Positions 22,701 to 37,465 of a DNA stretch of 64,000 nucleotides are shown one piece after another (position 1 is the first letter of the stretch; each line of letters starts with the position of its first letter). Below the pieces are notes generated by a model. The model did no database searches. It was not told the origin of the DNA and saw only the letters and a program-made list of their open reading frames with translations. This DNA is from Hypoxylon rubiginosum (lineage: Eukaryota > Ascomycota > Sordariomycetes > Xylariales > Hypoxylaceae). The translations under genes were made by a program, and so were the position numbers. Location: assembly GCA_902806565.1 (NCBI GenBank), contig CADCXA010000053.1, positions 372,001 through 436,000 of the forward strand, given 5' to 3'.

Positions 22701-23829
22701 TATAATATATATATAATATATTATAATTATATTTACTAGGATTTTTTAGGCGTTAAAATTAAGTTTTTTTTTAACCGTTTTATATAAAATATTTTTTATT
22801 TAAAACCCATATATATTATTTTTATATTATATTTTTATTATTTAATATAAGTTTATAATAATAATAAAAACATATATAAAATTTAAAATAAACTTATATT
22901 AAAGTTTAAAAAAAGCTATAATTAATCTATAAATAAAAATAATAAGTATATATATAATTTAAATTTAACTAATAATAATAACTATTTTATTTAAAATAAT
23001 AAAACATTGGTATTTAATAAGTTTAAGTTTAAGTTTAATAATTATTAAGAATATTTATATAGTTTAAATATTTATAAAAAACATTTTTTTAACTTAGAAA
23101 ATAATAAAAATTATAAAAAATATAAACAGATTTAAAAGTATAATAATAAGTTTAATAATATTAATATTAAAATGGATATAAATTTTAATATTACTTATTT
23201 TATATTTAATAATGTTATAAATAAATTTTAAAAACTAGGTAAAAATGTTACTCTTTTTAACTATAATACTTTAAAGGAAAAAAATATATAAAAAAAAATA
23301 TATTCTTAAGGTTTTATTTTAATAAATTAAACTTAAAAAAATAAATTATATATATAACCTTTTATAAAATTTAAATCCATTAGTTAAAATATTATATATT
23401 AAATATAACTAAATAAATAATTATTATATTAAAAAAGTTTTAAAATAATATATAATTAATATAAATATATATATAAAATTACTTTTATATTAATTAATAT
23501 AACTAATAAATATAATAGATATAATAATTAATAACTTTTAATTAATCGCCGCTTATAATAACTACGATATTTATTATTATAAGGAAAAAAAACTATTAAT
23601 AAATAAACTAATAATAATAAAAACTATATAAATTTATATAAAAATTAAAATAAGTTAATATAACTTTTAATATAAATAAGCTTTTAATAAATATATAAAT
23701 AAATTAATTTATTATATTAATATTTAATTTATTTATATAAAAAGTATTTACTTAAACTAAAAGTAAATATATTTATATTTTTAGTTTAATATTTAATTAT
23801 TTACTATTTATTAAATAATATAAATAAGT

Positions 23830-24010
23830 TATATTTTTTTTTTTAAACTTTTTAATAATAATTATTAAGTTTTTATTTAATTATTATTATTAAATTATTA
23901 TTAATTTATTTTTTAACCCTTATTTAATTATTATTAATTTAGTTTTTATATTTTTAATAACCTTATTATTTTTATTAATTATTAAGTTATTTTTAAAATT
24001 ATTATTATTA
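23830..24010. repeat. Internal A/T array related to the 11-bp unit, opposite orientation
   Basis: Runs of TTATTATTAA and AATTATTATT at 23865-23935 and further related sequence to about 24010 are the reverse complement of the subterminal TTTAATAATAA unit. Shorter plus-orientation clusters occur at about 24825-24885 and 25600-25660, and another reversed one at about 25995-26050. Confidence 0.55.
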
Positions 24011-27000
24011 TTTTTAATAATATTAACCCTGGCTTTATTATTTTTAACTTTAGTTTTAATTTCTAATAAAAATAATAAGTTTATAAAATAGTAATTATTA
24101 TTATTTTTAAGTTTATTGTTATTTATTATAATATTTAATTATTAAAAAGTTATTAATTAGTTATTTAATTAAATAATAATTATATTAAACTTATTTTAAC
24201 CATTTATTAATATATAATTAATATTATTTATTAAATATAATTTAACAATAAAATTTATTAATATTACTAGCATTTAAAAATATAAAGAATTATTAGATTT
24301 AAACTTTTTTAATTTAATAAGGTTAATATTATAATTAATTTTAACCAAGTTATTATTTAATATTAGTTAAAAACTAATAATATAATTATTATAATTAATT
24401 TTATTTAAATTATTATTTAACGCTAGTTAAATTTACATTTAAGGTGTTAATATTTAATTAAGCGTTAAAACTATTTTATTTTTATTACTTTTTTTCTTTT
24501 TCTTAATTTTTATTTTTTTAAATATTTTAATATAATATAATAACCGTTGTTTTTTAACTATTTAAATAACAAGCTTATTACTTTTTAAATATTCAAATAA
24601 AGTATTATTTATTTTAAATATATAAAACTTACTTAATAATAAAAAATCTTTTTTTATTATATTATAAAAACTTTATTTATATATTTAATTTATTAGTTAG
24701 TTAATATAAAATTAAAAATATAAATATTTTTATATTTTAATTTTAAATTAGTTTATAATTAAGTTTATTATAATAACTTTAAATTTTTATAAACTATAAC
24801 TAATTAATATTAATAAGTTAAACTAAATAATAATTAAATAATAATTAAATAATAATTTAATAATAGTTTAATAATAACTTATTTAAATTTATAATAAAAT
24901 TACACGTTACACCAGTTTTTTATAAAAATAAATTTATATAAAATACTATATTATTTAATTAATATTTATTTTATTAATATTTAAAAAATATTTTACAAGT
25001 TTTTAATAATAGATTCTTTAATTAATATAAAAAAAACTAACAATAAATTAATTATATTTATTAATTATTATTTAACCTTAATTAAATTATTATTTAACTA
25101 TAATTTATATATTTATTTTAACGTAAAAATCGTATTAATATTTTTAAAATTATAACTATTAATTAAAATCTTTTATATAATTATTAATATATTTATATTT
25201 CCTTTAATTTTAAAAATAATACCATATATAATATTAAATCTAAGTATAATTTTAATTATATATTTTATAATCTATTAGTTTTTAAATATTAATTAAACTT
25301 TAATTTAACTTATATATTATTATTATATTAAAAAACTAAAACTTAATTATTAGAAAATATTATAACGGTTAATATATTATTTACTATTAGGTTATTATAA
25401 TACTTACTAATATTTTAACCTATAAATATATTTAAAAGTTTATAACTTTTTTTAATATATTTTTTTTATTTTAAAAAACTAATTAAATATTACTAATTAA
25501 TAATAAAATTAATATTAATTAATTTATAGGAATTTAACTAATAAAATTTTTATTTAAAATAAATTTTATTTTTATTAACTATAATTAAAAAATAACTAAA
25601 CCAACGTTAAATAATAACTTAATAACAGTTATATAATAACTTAATAATAATTTAAAAAATTTTAAATATTATAAAAATATTTATAGTTAAAATAAAAGTT
25701 TTAAATAATTAAAATACCTTTTATATTTATTAATTTTATTAATATTTAATTTTTAAATATATAAAAATTAATATATATATTGAAAAAAAATACTATGTTA
25801 TTTTTATTATTACTAGTTTTAATAAATGGTTTAAACGTTACTATTTTAATATGTTAAAAATATTTATAATATATTTTTAAAATTATAAATTAAATATTAA
25901 TATATTAAGCTTTTATTAAATAAAAAAATATATTAAAAGTAAAAAATAATTTATATTAAAATATAATAGATTTATAACTATTTTTAAGCCATATTTAAAT
26001 TATTAATAAGCTATTATTAAACTATTATTTAGTTATTATTAAGTTATTTTTATTAAATATTATTATAAATAATAATTTTATTTTTTACGTTATTTATTTA
26101 TATTATATTACATATTTATTATTATATATATTTATTAATTATAAATATTAATTTTAAATACTACTATTTTATTTATTTTAAAACCATTTATTGTTTTTAA
26201 ATATTATTTTTTTTTTATTATTAAATTAATAATTTTACTTTTAATTTTCACATTATTATATAATATTATTATTTATATATAACTAAAAAATAATCCGCTT
26301 ATTTAGTTAAAATTATTATTTAATAATAACTAACCCCACTTATTTTAATTAATTAAATAATTATAAATTTATAATAAAAATATATATAAAATTAATTTAT
26401 TAAATTTTTTAAATATTATAAACCTTATTTAAATTTTTATATTTATTTAACTTATTATATATATATATTACTTTTAAATCTTAAATTTATCTTTTATATA
26501 TTTACTTAATAATTATATTAATAATTTATTATTATATTATTATATTACTTTTTTTAATAAATTTATATTAATGTTTATAACTATATATTAATATTATTTT
26601 AACTATTTTAATTTAAAATTAATACTAAATTTTAATACTTTTAATAATAATAATATTTATTATATTATAATATATTATATTATATATATAATAACTAAAA
26701 ATATCTAAGTTTTTAACGAAGAAAAAATATAAATAAACTTTAATAAAATACCTTTTTTTTTAAAACTATAACGCTAGTTTTTATAAATATATCTAGGAAT
26801 AATATTTTATTTATAAGTTATTATTATTTTTATATTTTAAACTATAAATAAAAAAACTATATATATTAATATTATAACTTTATATAAATAATATCTTTTA
26901 ATTATTATTTATAGTTTTATTAATTAATTTAAAAATATAAGATATTAATATTAAAAAATCAATTAATTAATAATAATATAATAATATAAAATAATAAATT

Positions 27001-30000
27001 AATATAAATTTACTTAAAATCTAAAAATATAATATTTAATTTAATATAATAATAATTACTTATAAATTATTATTATTTATAAAAAAGCTTTTAATAATAT
27101 TTAAACTTTGTTACTTTTATATATTAATTAATATTATATTTATTAAAAATAAAAATTATCCTTAGATTTTTTTAAAAATAATAATAACTATTATTATTAT
27201 TATTTAACGTTTTTAAACTTTATTAATAAATTTAACTAATAATAAACTAACTTTTTATTTATAAATATATATATTATATACTAATAATTAATTAATTATA
27301 ATAATTTTATTAGATTTTAAAATGGTTTTTAAAATATTAATAATATTAATTTTATTTAATTTTAACTTTATTTTAAAATTAAAGTTTATTTTTATTATTA
27401 ATATATTATTATTTTTTATAATAAAATACTTTTAAACTTAAAAAATAAGTTTATTTATTTAATAACTAATAAATATTTTTTAAATTAAAAGTAAATTAAA
27501 ATTATTATTATTAACTAGTTTAAAAATTCCTTTTTACACTAGCTTTTTTAACAAAATATATATTATATTAAAATAACTATAACTTTTATTAATATAATTA
27601 ACGGTTTTATTTAAATTAAATAAAACTTTTTAATAAATATTAATAAAAATATATATATTAAATTATTATATAATATATTATTTTACTTTTAAACTTAAAA
27701 ATTAATAATTAAAATTAATTTAATATAAATGGTTAATTTAATAAAAATAATTAACTTAAAAATAATTAACTTAATAATAATTAACTTAAAAATAATTAAC
27801 TTAAAAAAGTTAACGTTTTTAATATAAATATAATAAAAAATAAAAAATAATAAACTTTTTATAACTTATAGATACGTAATATAAATATTATAATATAAAT
27901 TTTATACGTGTTATTAATTAAAAAACTTTTAACTTTTAATTAAAATATATAAAAACTAATTAATATATTTTATATTTTTATAAAATTATTTAATAGTTAA
28001 AACTAAATAAAAACTTTTTTTTTCTTTTTAAAATATTTTATAAATATTATAATTTAATTATTATTAATTATTTATTATTTATTATTATATAATTTAATAA
28101 TAACATGTTTTTAAAAAAAATAATCTAAATATATATAATATTTATTTAATTTAATATTTATATAACTTATTTTTAATTATATTAAATAATTCTTTTAATA
28201 AATAATAAATAAATTTATATTACTTAAACATTTAAATAAATATTTTTTTATTTTTATTAATATAATATTAAATAATAAATATATAGATTTTAAATTAAAA
28301 TAAAAATAATAATAAGTTTTATAATATTTATTATATTTTTATTTTTTTTTTATAATTATTATTAACATTTTAATAAAAACATTTATTATAAATAAAATAT
28401 CTCGCTTTATTACTAAGGTTATTATATTAATAAATTCATTTATAATTTATACTTTATATTTTATTATAAAATCTAGTTTATATATAATTAACTATAATTA
28501 AAATACTAAATTTATTATTATTAAACCTATTATTAAAACTTATATTAAAAGAAAAAAAAAAAGGTAAAAAAATATAAAAAAGATATAAAATAATATTAAA
28601 ATATAAAAATAATAGATTATAATTAAGCGATTATAATAATAAAAAATTAAATAAACTAGTTAAATATTAAAATACCTTAAAAGTTAAATATTTAAACTAA
28701 TATTATTATATATATAATTATTAACTTATATGTTTTTATACGCCTTTAATAATTTAATTAAATAAAACTATTTATTTTTATATAAACTTTATTAATATAT
28801 AGCTTTTTTTTAAACTAAGATTTATATTTAAAATTAAATTATTAACGTTACTAAATAAATTAAACATTTTTATATTTAAATTAAAATATATATATTTTAT
28901 TTATATAAATAAACTAAATATATATATTTATTTTATATAATAAATTTAAATAAAATAAAAGAACTATTTAATTTAAATTAAAAATCTATTTATAAGTAAA
29001 TAAATATATTAATTAGTTTTTTTTTATTATTTTTATAGTTTTTTTTTTTTATTTAATAAAAATAACTAAAAAATATTATATATTTAAAAATAAAATAAGT
29101 ATATAATTTTTTAAATTAATATAAAAATTAGTTTAATATTAAAATAATATACTAGTAATATATATAATAAATTTATTTACACGTTAAATAATTATTTATA
29201 TTTTATTTTTATTACTATAAGTATTTCTTTTTTTATTAATTAAAACTAATAAAACTTAATAAAACATTAAAATAAATATTATTTTTATTTTAATTATAAT
29301 TATTAAATTTTTATTATATATTGTTTTTATTTTATTTATAAATTTTATATTAATTATAAATAATAAAGCTTTAATATTTATCACTTTTAATTTATTTATA
29401 AACTTTATGTTAATTGTAGATAAAAATAATATTTTTATTAATCTAATTAATATTTTTATTATAAATTTAAGTTTAATATTTTTATTAAGTTATTAAAGTT
29501 TTAAAAAACTAAATAACTTAATAATTTAAATAAAAACCAGCTAGATATTATAACTATTAAAATTATAAAAAATAGATATTTAAAATATATATTTAATTTT
29601 TTTCTTTTTTATTTTAAAAAAAATAATAGTTATTATTTTTTTTTTTTAATTTTAAAGAAATTATTTTTTATTATATAATATTAAGTAGTAAAAATATTTT
29701 ATAGCTTGTTTTTTAAAATTAAACATGTTATTAAAAACGTTATATATATTAAATAGAAAATTATAAGTAAATAAATATTAAAAGATTACTTTTATTTTAA
29801 ATTTTTAAAACTTAAAAAGTAAATAAATCTAGTTAAAACTTTTAAATATCTTTAATTATAAATTAAAAAAAACTAATAATATATATAACAACTATATAAT
29901 AATAAATATTATTATAATAAAATATTTTATATTAATTAAAATATAATATATTTATTTTATATAATTACTAATAAAATTAATTTTACACTTTTTAAAAAAT

Positions 30001-31319
30001 ATATTTTTTAATATATTTTTTATATTTATTATAAACATTTTTATTACTTTTTATAAAATATAAAAAAGATTTATTAAATCAATTAAATATTTAATAATAA
30101 TTAATAATTTATAAAATAAATTAACTATAATTAATTTTATATATTTAATTATTAATATTTTTTTTTTCCTTTTTATAACTAATTATTTTCTTTAATTTAA
30201 ATAGGTAATACTTATAATAAAAAATTACACTAAATATACAAAAAAAAAAAAAAGTGGCGGTAAAAAAAACAATTTTATTAAAAAAAATAATAATTATCTT
30301 AAAAAAAACATATTACGATTTAAAAAGCTTTTTAACTATAAAAAAGTAAAAAGATTTTAAACGGCGTAACTAATAATAATAATTTTAATTATAATTTTAA
30401 TTAACTTTAATTATAAAAAAATATATAAAAAATAATTTTTATATATAATTACTATAAATAATAATTTTTTTATAAAAAAGTAATATATTATAATTATAAA
30501 TAAATATTAATATCTTATATATTTATTTTAATTAATTAATATTATAATTATAATTAAACGTTTAACGCTTTAATAAAAAAAAAATAATAATTTAAATTAA
30601 TAATTATATATATTATAAATTAAAAAGATTTTATTATAATAAGTTATAAAAAAATATTACTTTTATTTAACCATTTACCATTAATAAATAATATACTAGA
30701 TATTAATAAAAAAAAAAACTAAATAAATATATAATTAATAAAAATAAATTATAAATATATTAATATTATAAAAAAAATAAAAATTAATATATTTTATTAA
30801 AATTACTATAAATATTTTATTTATATTAAAAGAAATATTATAATATTATTAATTATTAAAAATTAATAAAGTATTATAAACTTTATTTTTTTAATAAATA
30901 ACTATTTTAAGTATATTTTTATTATAAATAATACTTTTATTATTAACGTTAATATTATTTCTTATAATAATTAAAAAAAAAAAAGGGAGGAAAAATTAAA
31001 AAAAAAGAAAAAAAAAAACAATCTACTTTAATTAACTAAAAATTATTTTAATACAGTATTTTAATCCCTTAATCTTTTATTTATTTTAAAATAACTTATT
31101 AAGAAAATTTAATAAAAAATTTAAAAATAAATATTATATTAAATATAAACTGTTTTTATATAAATAACCTTATTATAAATAATTTTATTATAAATAAATT
31201 AAACTAATAAAAATAATTATAAAAACTTTTAAAAATTTTATAATATATGTTATTTTAATATTTAACTTATAAAAAGTTTTTATTTTACCTAGCTTTATTA
31301 TAAGTTTTTTAATTATATT

Positions 31320-31790
31320 TATATATTTAAAACGTTTTATTTTATAAGTGGTTAAATATTTAATATTTATTTATAATAATTAAACCTAGCTTTTTATTTA
31401 TAAGTGGTTAAAATTAAAATATTAATATATTTTTAAAAAAACATTTTTTTTATTATTTAAATAATGGTATTACTAGGTTTATAAAAATTAAACCTTATAA
31501 TAAATAATATAATTTATTTTTAGTTATTAAAAATAAAAATATTAATAAATATTTAAAAAAACGCTTTATTAGCCGTAGTTTAATAAAAGTTAAACTTTAT
31601 AATAAATAAAATAATTTATTTATAAGCAATAAAAATTAAAATATTTATATATTTTTATAAAAATATTTCACTAGTTATTTTTTTATAAAAATCGAATTTT
31701 ATAATAAAGTAAAAAGCTTATTTAAAACCAATAAAAATTAAAATTAAAATACCTAATTATTTTTATAAAAATATCTTTTATATTATAATA
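31320..31790. repeat. Degenerate tandem array, period about 105-120 bp
   Basis: About four copies share the succession TATAAGTGGTTAAA-like / AAAATTAAAATATTAATAT / TTTTTAAAAAAACATT-like / AAATTAAACCTTATAATAAA. Anchor positions fall at about 31434, 31554, 31656 and 31765. It is too mutated to read a product; it could be a noncoding satellite or a once-coding repeat. Confidence 0.55.
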
Positions 31791-33039
31791 AAAAAGGTAA
31801 TATTAATAAAATATTAATTATTATTTATAATATTATTATATAATTAATAACTATTAATAAGATATAACTTTTTTTTTTTATTTAATAAATAATATTAAAA
31901 ATTATTATACGTAAGTTTTTATATTTCTTTTTTTTTATTAAAATAAAAGCGTTAATATAATAAATATAAAAAAAAGTAATATTATTTTATATTTATTACC
32001 ACGCGATATAAAAACGTATATTCATCTTATTAAAAATAAAACTAAATACGGTAATATTTAATTTAAATTTATTAACATTTAATATATTTTATAATTAATT
32101 ATTAAATATTTTTATTAAATTAACATATACTATTAAACTAATAATAATTTAGTTTTTTTTAACTTAATTAATAAAATATTTATTAAAATTATTACTTTTT
32201 AACTTTATAAAAAATTAAATAAATAAAACTTTTTTATTATATATAACTTTAATAAATATACATATAAATATATTATTTTTATTAAGTTTTAATTATAATA
32301 TATATATTATAACTTTATATATTAATAATTTTAAAATAATATTAAATATTAATATAAAAAGTTTCTATAAATTAAATTATATTTTCCTAATAACTTTATT
32401 AAAAAAAAAAAAGATACGTTTAAATATAAATAAATTTAAAACCTTTTTAATTAAACCTTAATTTATATAAATATAATTATTAAATATTACATTTTAATAA
32501 ACCTTTTAAATAACAGCCTTTTTTATTATAATACTTATCTTTATATTTTTATTTTATTTTTTTTATTAATTACTTATTTAACTTAAGTTACCATTTAATT
32601 TAAATTCTTTAAATATAAGTTTTTTAGTTAATATTATTTTTTTAAATTTAATTACTTTTATTTTATAATATATTTTTAATAATAACCTTTTAAATTAATT
32701 ATATATTTATTTAGCTTTTATAACGGCGTTTAAAATTACTACTAATATATTATAATTATTTTTATTAAAAAGTTTATTATTAAAAATAATATTATTAAAT
32801 TTAAACCTTAATTATTAAAAAAAAACATTAAATATCTTATTTATATTAAATTTCCATGTTTTCTTTATATATTTAATCTATTTTATAATAAATTTAAAAG
32901 TTATAATATATTAAAAAAATAAAATATATTAAAAAAATAAAAATCTAATACTTTGGATTTTAATTATATTATTAAATAATATAAAAAAAAGTTTATTATT
33001 AAATAATAAAATAAAAAAATAATTATTAAATAATAAAGC

Positions 33040-33160
33040 GGAGAGTTTTTTATTAAACTTTAAATTAAACACGTTATATTTAAATAAAATAAAAAATCTT
33101 TTATTAAACTTTAAATTAAACATATTATATTTAAATAAAATAAATAACTTTTTTTTAAAT
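33040..33160. repeat. Two copies of an approximately 51-bp unit
   Basis: TTTTATTAAACTTTAAATTAAAC followed by a TTATATTTAAATAAAATAAA segment occurs at about 33048 and again at about 33100. The 51-bp spacing equals 17 codons. Related A/T repeats extend to about 32945 on the left. Confidence 0.6.
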
Positions 33161-33589
33161 AACAATAAAATAATAGTTAATTCCTAGTTTAATTTAAGTA
33201 ATAATAATAAAAATAACACTATTAAAAAAAAACTTATTAATATAAAACTAATTTTAAAAAAAATATTATCTTTAGATTATATATTAAATATTTCTATATT
33301 TAAAAAAAAAACAAAATTAAACCAACGTTTTAAAATAATGTTAAATAACATAATATAAGTATTTTAAATATTTAAAACATTATAAACTTGGAAAAATAAA
33401 ATACACGATCTAGTTAAATAAATTAAAATAAAATATTATAATATACTTTATATATATTAATATATATTAATATAATAATATTTAATTTTTAGTTTATATA
33501 TTAAGTTATTTATATTTTATAAAGTTTTTTTAATCTTTAAAATTAAAATTCTACTACTAATTTAATTAATTAAAATTTTTTTATAAAAT

Positions 33590-33810
33590 ATAAGTTAATT
33601 TTATTTAAATTATATAATTTTTTATTAAAAAATAAACTAATCTTTTTTAATTTTTTTATAATAAATAAATTAACTTTATTTAAACTATATAATCTTTTAA
33701 TAAAAAATAAGTTAAGTTTTTTTAATATATTATATAATTTTTTTAAAGGAAACGGATTGCTTTTATTTTTTAAACTATATAATTTTTTAAACAGTAAATT
33801 CTTTTTTTAT
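33590..33810. repeat. Degenerate repeats containing TTTAAACTATATAATTTTTTA
   Basis: The motif TTTAAA(C/T)TATATAATTTTTT occurs near 33603, 33679 and 33768, with a weaker copy near 33725. Spacing is uneven (about 75-90 bp). Confidence 0.45.
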
Positions 33811-35384
33811 TACAAAAAAATTATAATTTAAAAAAACTTTATAATTAGTAAAAAAAGGTATTTTTATAAATATAATTAAAGTAAAATATATATTTATAAT
33901 CTTTTATATATTAAAGTTATAAAATGCCAGGAAACATATAGATTCTTATATTTTAAACTAAAAATATAATTTTTAAAAATAAAAATTAAATATTTTTATA
34001 ATAGTAAAAAATATAATAAAAAATCTAAAAAACTAGACTAATTAATAAAATAAACGTAATAATTTATTTTATACTAGTAATATAAAATAAGATAAAAAAA
34101 ACAATGGTTAGTTAAAATATTATTAATATTAAAAAACTAAAAAAATATTTAAAAAAATCTTATAAAGGTTAAAAAAGGCTAATAAATATAATAAAATTTA
34201 GTAAAAATAAAATTATATAATAAACTAATAATATAGTTAAATAATAAAGCTTAAATATAAAATATTTAACAATTATATAATATTTTTTATTAATATAATT
34301 ATAAAAAAAAAAAAGGAATATTTTAAAGTTAAAAATAAAAGTAATTAATATTTATTAAAATTATAACTTTATTAAAAATAAAAACTAAATAATTAAACTT
34401 TTATTAATATATTTATTTTTCTTATTATAATATTAATTAATTAAGGATATTTATATTATTTTCTATATTAAAACTAAAAAAAATAAAATTAATTAATTTA
34501 AAAATATATAAAACTATAAATATATTAATATATTTATTTTTTTTATAAACCTTTTTAATAATATTATATATTAATAAAAACTTTATTTAAAAATAATAGT
34601 TTTATTTTAAATATATATTTTTATATTATAATAATATACTTATAATTACTAGATATTTTTTAGATTTTTCACTTTTTATATAATTATAAAATAATTAATT
34701 AACTTTTTTTTTTTTTTTAAAAATGATTTATTTTATAATAATACTTAATATATTATATTATATATATAAAATTTTACATATAATAACGTTTTTTAAATTA
34801 TATTTATATAATTAATTAAGTTTTAAATGTTAATATATATCTTAGAAAAGAAATAAATTTATAAATTATAAAATTTTAATAATAAAAAACAAATGATTTT
34901 TATATTTTTTAAGTTATAAAAAAATATTTATTATATTTCTAATAATAAAAGTAACTAATTAAATTAAAATAAATATATAAAAAAATATAACCTTATTAAA
35001 TTATATTTATATATTTATATTAAGTTAAATTACTAGATAAATATATAAAATATAATAAAAACTTCTTTTTTTTTTAACTAATATTATAAATTTTTTTTTT
35101 AAACATTTTATTTTAAATTAAACTTATATTTTTTTTATTTTATTTTTATAATAAATATTAACAACTAATTAAACTTTATTATTATAATAAATAATTACTA
35201 AGTTTTATTATAAAAATTTATAAAATATATTAATTTACCTACTATATAATAAAATAATAAAATTTTAAATATATTTTATATTATAAATAACTAAATATAA
35301 ATTTTAAATATATAAATATAAAATATAAACATATATAATATTTATTTAAAATTATAATTAACTAATTAATAAACTTAAAACTAT

Positions 35385-35525
35385 AAATTATTATATAATA
35401 AACAGGTTTTAAACTTTAAATAATTATATTAAAATTATAAACACTTATATTAAAATTATAAATATTTATATTAAAATTATAAACCATTATATAATAAACA
35501 AGTTTTAAGTTTTAAATAATTATAT
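35385..35525. repeat. Nested short repeats (21-bp triplicate within a larger duplicate)
   Basis: A segment TTATATAATAAACAGGTTTTAA...TTTAAATAATTATATT is present twice (about 35390 and 35485). Between them TTATATTAAAATTATAAA is tandemly repeated three times at about 21-bp spacing. Confidence 0.6.
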
Positions 35526-37299
35526 TATAAATAAAATCGTAACATTAAATAAATAAATAAATACACGTTTTAAAAAATTAAAAATATAATTAGTAATATT
35601 ATAAATAAAATAATATCTTTTATTAATAATAACCAGGTTTTAATATATAATATAAATAAAAATACAAATAATATAACACGTTTAATAAATAATAAAATAA
35701 ATATATTTATTATTAATTTATAATTTTTTTAAACATTAAAAATTAATATTTTAATTAAAAATTTTCTGTAAATAATATTAATAATTAATAATTTAATTAA
35801 TAAATATATATATATATATTATATTTATTAATATTAAAAGTATTTATTATAAAAATAAAACTTAATTATTTTTTTAAATTATTAAGCTTAGATTTTTATA
35901 ACATATTTTCTATTAAACGTAAAAAACTTATTTAAATATATAAAATGATTATTTTAAGTTTAAAATATATAACTTAATTTATAAAAAAAAAAAAAAAATA
36001 TTTTTAAAAATATTTAAAAGTTATAAAAACTATAAAAAGGTAATTTAAAACTTTATATCCTTTATAAACATCTATAAATAATAAATAAAAAATTTAAATA
36101 AATTAAAAAACATTTATTTTATAGTTACTATAAATAGTTTTATTTTAATATCACTTATATTATTTATTATATTATTTTATATAGTTTTATATATTATTTT
36201 TTATATTATTTTTTATATATTTATATATAATTTTTAACATGGTTTTTTAATTACTTTTACCATTTTAATATTAAGTAAATTATATTTTAAATACTTAAAT
36301 AAATTAAATAAACCTATATTTTTTTAATAAAAAACATAGCAAAAAAAGTCTAAAAAATAAAATAAAATAAAAATAAAATTATAATACCTTAAATAACTAA
36401 CTATATAACCTATCCATATAAATATAAATTAAAAATTAATTCTTAATAAGTTTTTATTAACAATTTTATAACTAAGCTTTAACTTTAATTAATTATTTAT
36501 TTTTAGTTTTTTTATATTTAGTTTTTTTATTTTTAATTATTTTATTTTTAACTTTATTATTTTTATTATATTTATTACCACTATTTTTATTACCGTTATT
36601 TTTATTACCACTTTTATTATATTTAATTTAAATAAATATTATATAAACTAATTTAAACTTTTAATTTTTAAAATTAATTAATACTTATTAATATAATTAT
36701 TTATTTTTATTTTAAATTAAGAAATTATATAATAATTTACCGTTATAATATAAATTTTATATAAATAAAACTAATAACTTTATAAAACTAATATATTTTA
36801 TATTATTATATAATAAATAAAATAATTTATTAAACTAAAAAAAAAGTATATTTTAATTATTAATATTTAAAAGTTTAATAAATATATATAAATATAAATT
36901 AATAATTTTTTTTTATATTGCGTTTTTATATATAAATAAAATAATTATATTAAAAAAAAACCTAACGTTTAATATTATTAAATATTATATTTATAATTTA
37001 AATTAAGTTATATTATAAATTATTATTAGTTTAATTAATTAATATAAAAAAGCTTTTATATTAAATCCGGTTTTTTAATATAATAAAAACCTTACGTTTA
37101 ACTATAAAATAATTATTTATAATTAAATTAACAAGTTTAATAAATAATTAAACGGTTTTATATTTTTAAGTAAATTTTTTATAAAACTATAAACAATTAA
37201 TTAATATAAGTGTTTTAAAAAAAGATTTTTTAATAAATAAATTTTTAATAAAAATACTTAATCTTATATTTTATTCTTTTATTAACTATAAATAAATAA

Positions 37300-37465
37300 A
37301 TGTTTTTTTTTTTTTTATTTTTTTTTTTATTTTTTTCTTTGCCTTTTTTTTTACTTTCTTCTTTATTTTTTTTTTTATTTTCTTTTTTACTTTTTTCTTT
37401 ACTTTTTTTTTTACCTTTTTTTTTACCTCCTTTTTTACCTTTTTTTTTACCTTTTTTACTCGCTT
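37300..37465. repeat. Polypyrimidine array built on a 12-bp ACCTTTTTTTTT unit
   Basis: The plus strand is almost pure T with C and few A. ACCTTTTTTTTT-like units recur at 12-bp spacing near the right end. Read on the minus strand the array is an open tetrapeptide pattern with Gly, Ser or Asn followed by Lys-Lys-Lys and occasional Glu. That would suit a former Lys-rich coding repeat, but a noncoding microsatellite is equally possible. Confidence 0.6.

Noticed and set aside
32929..33165. 78-codon minus-strand frame of Phe/Leu/Asn/Lys
   Set aside because: It is the translation of the 51-bp A/T repeat; no protein-like composition.
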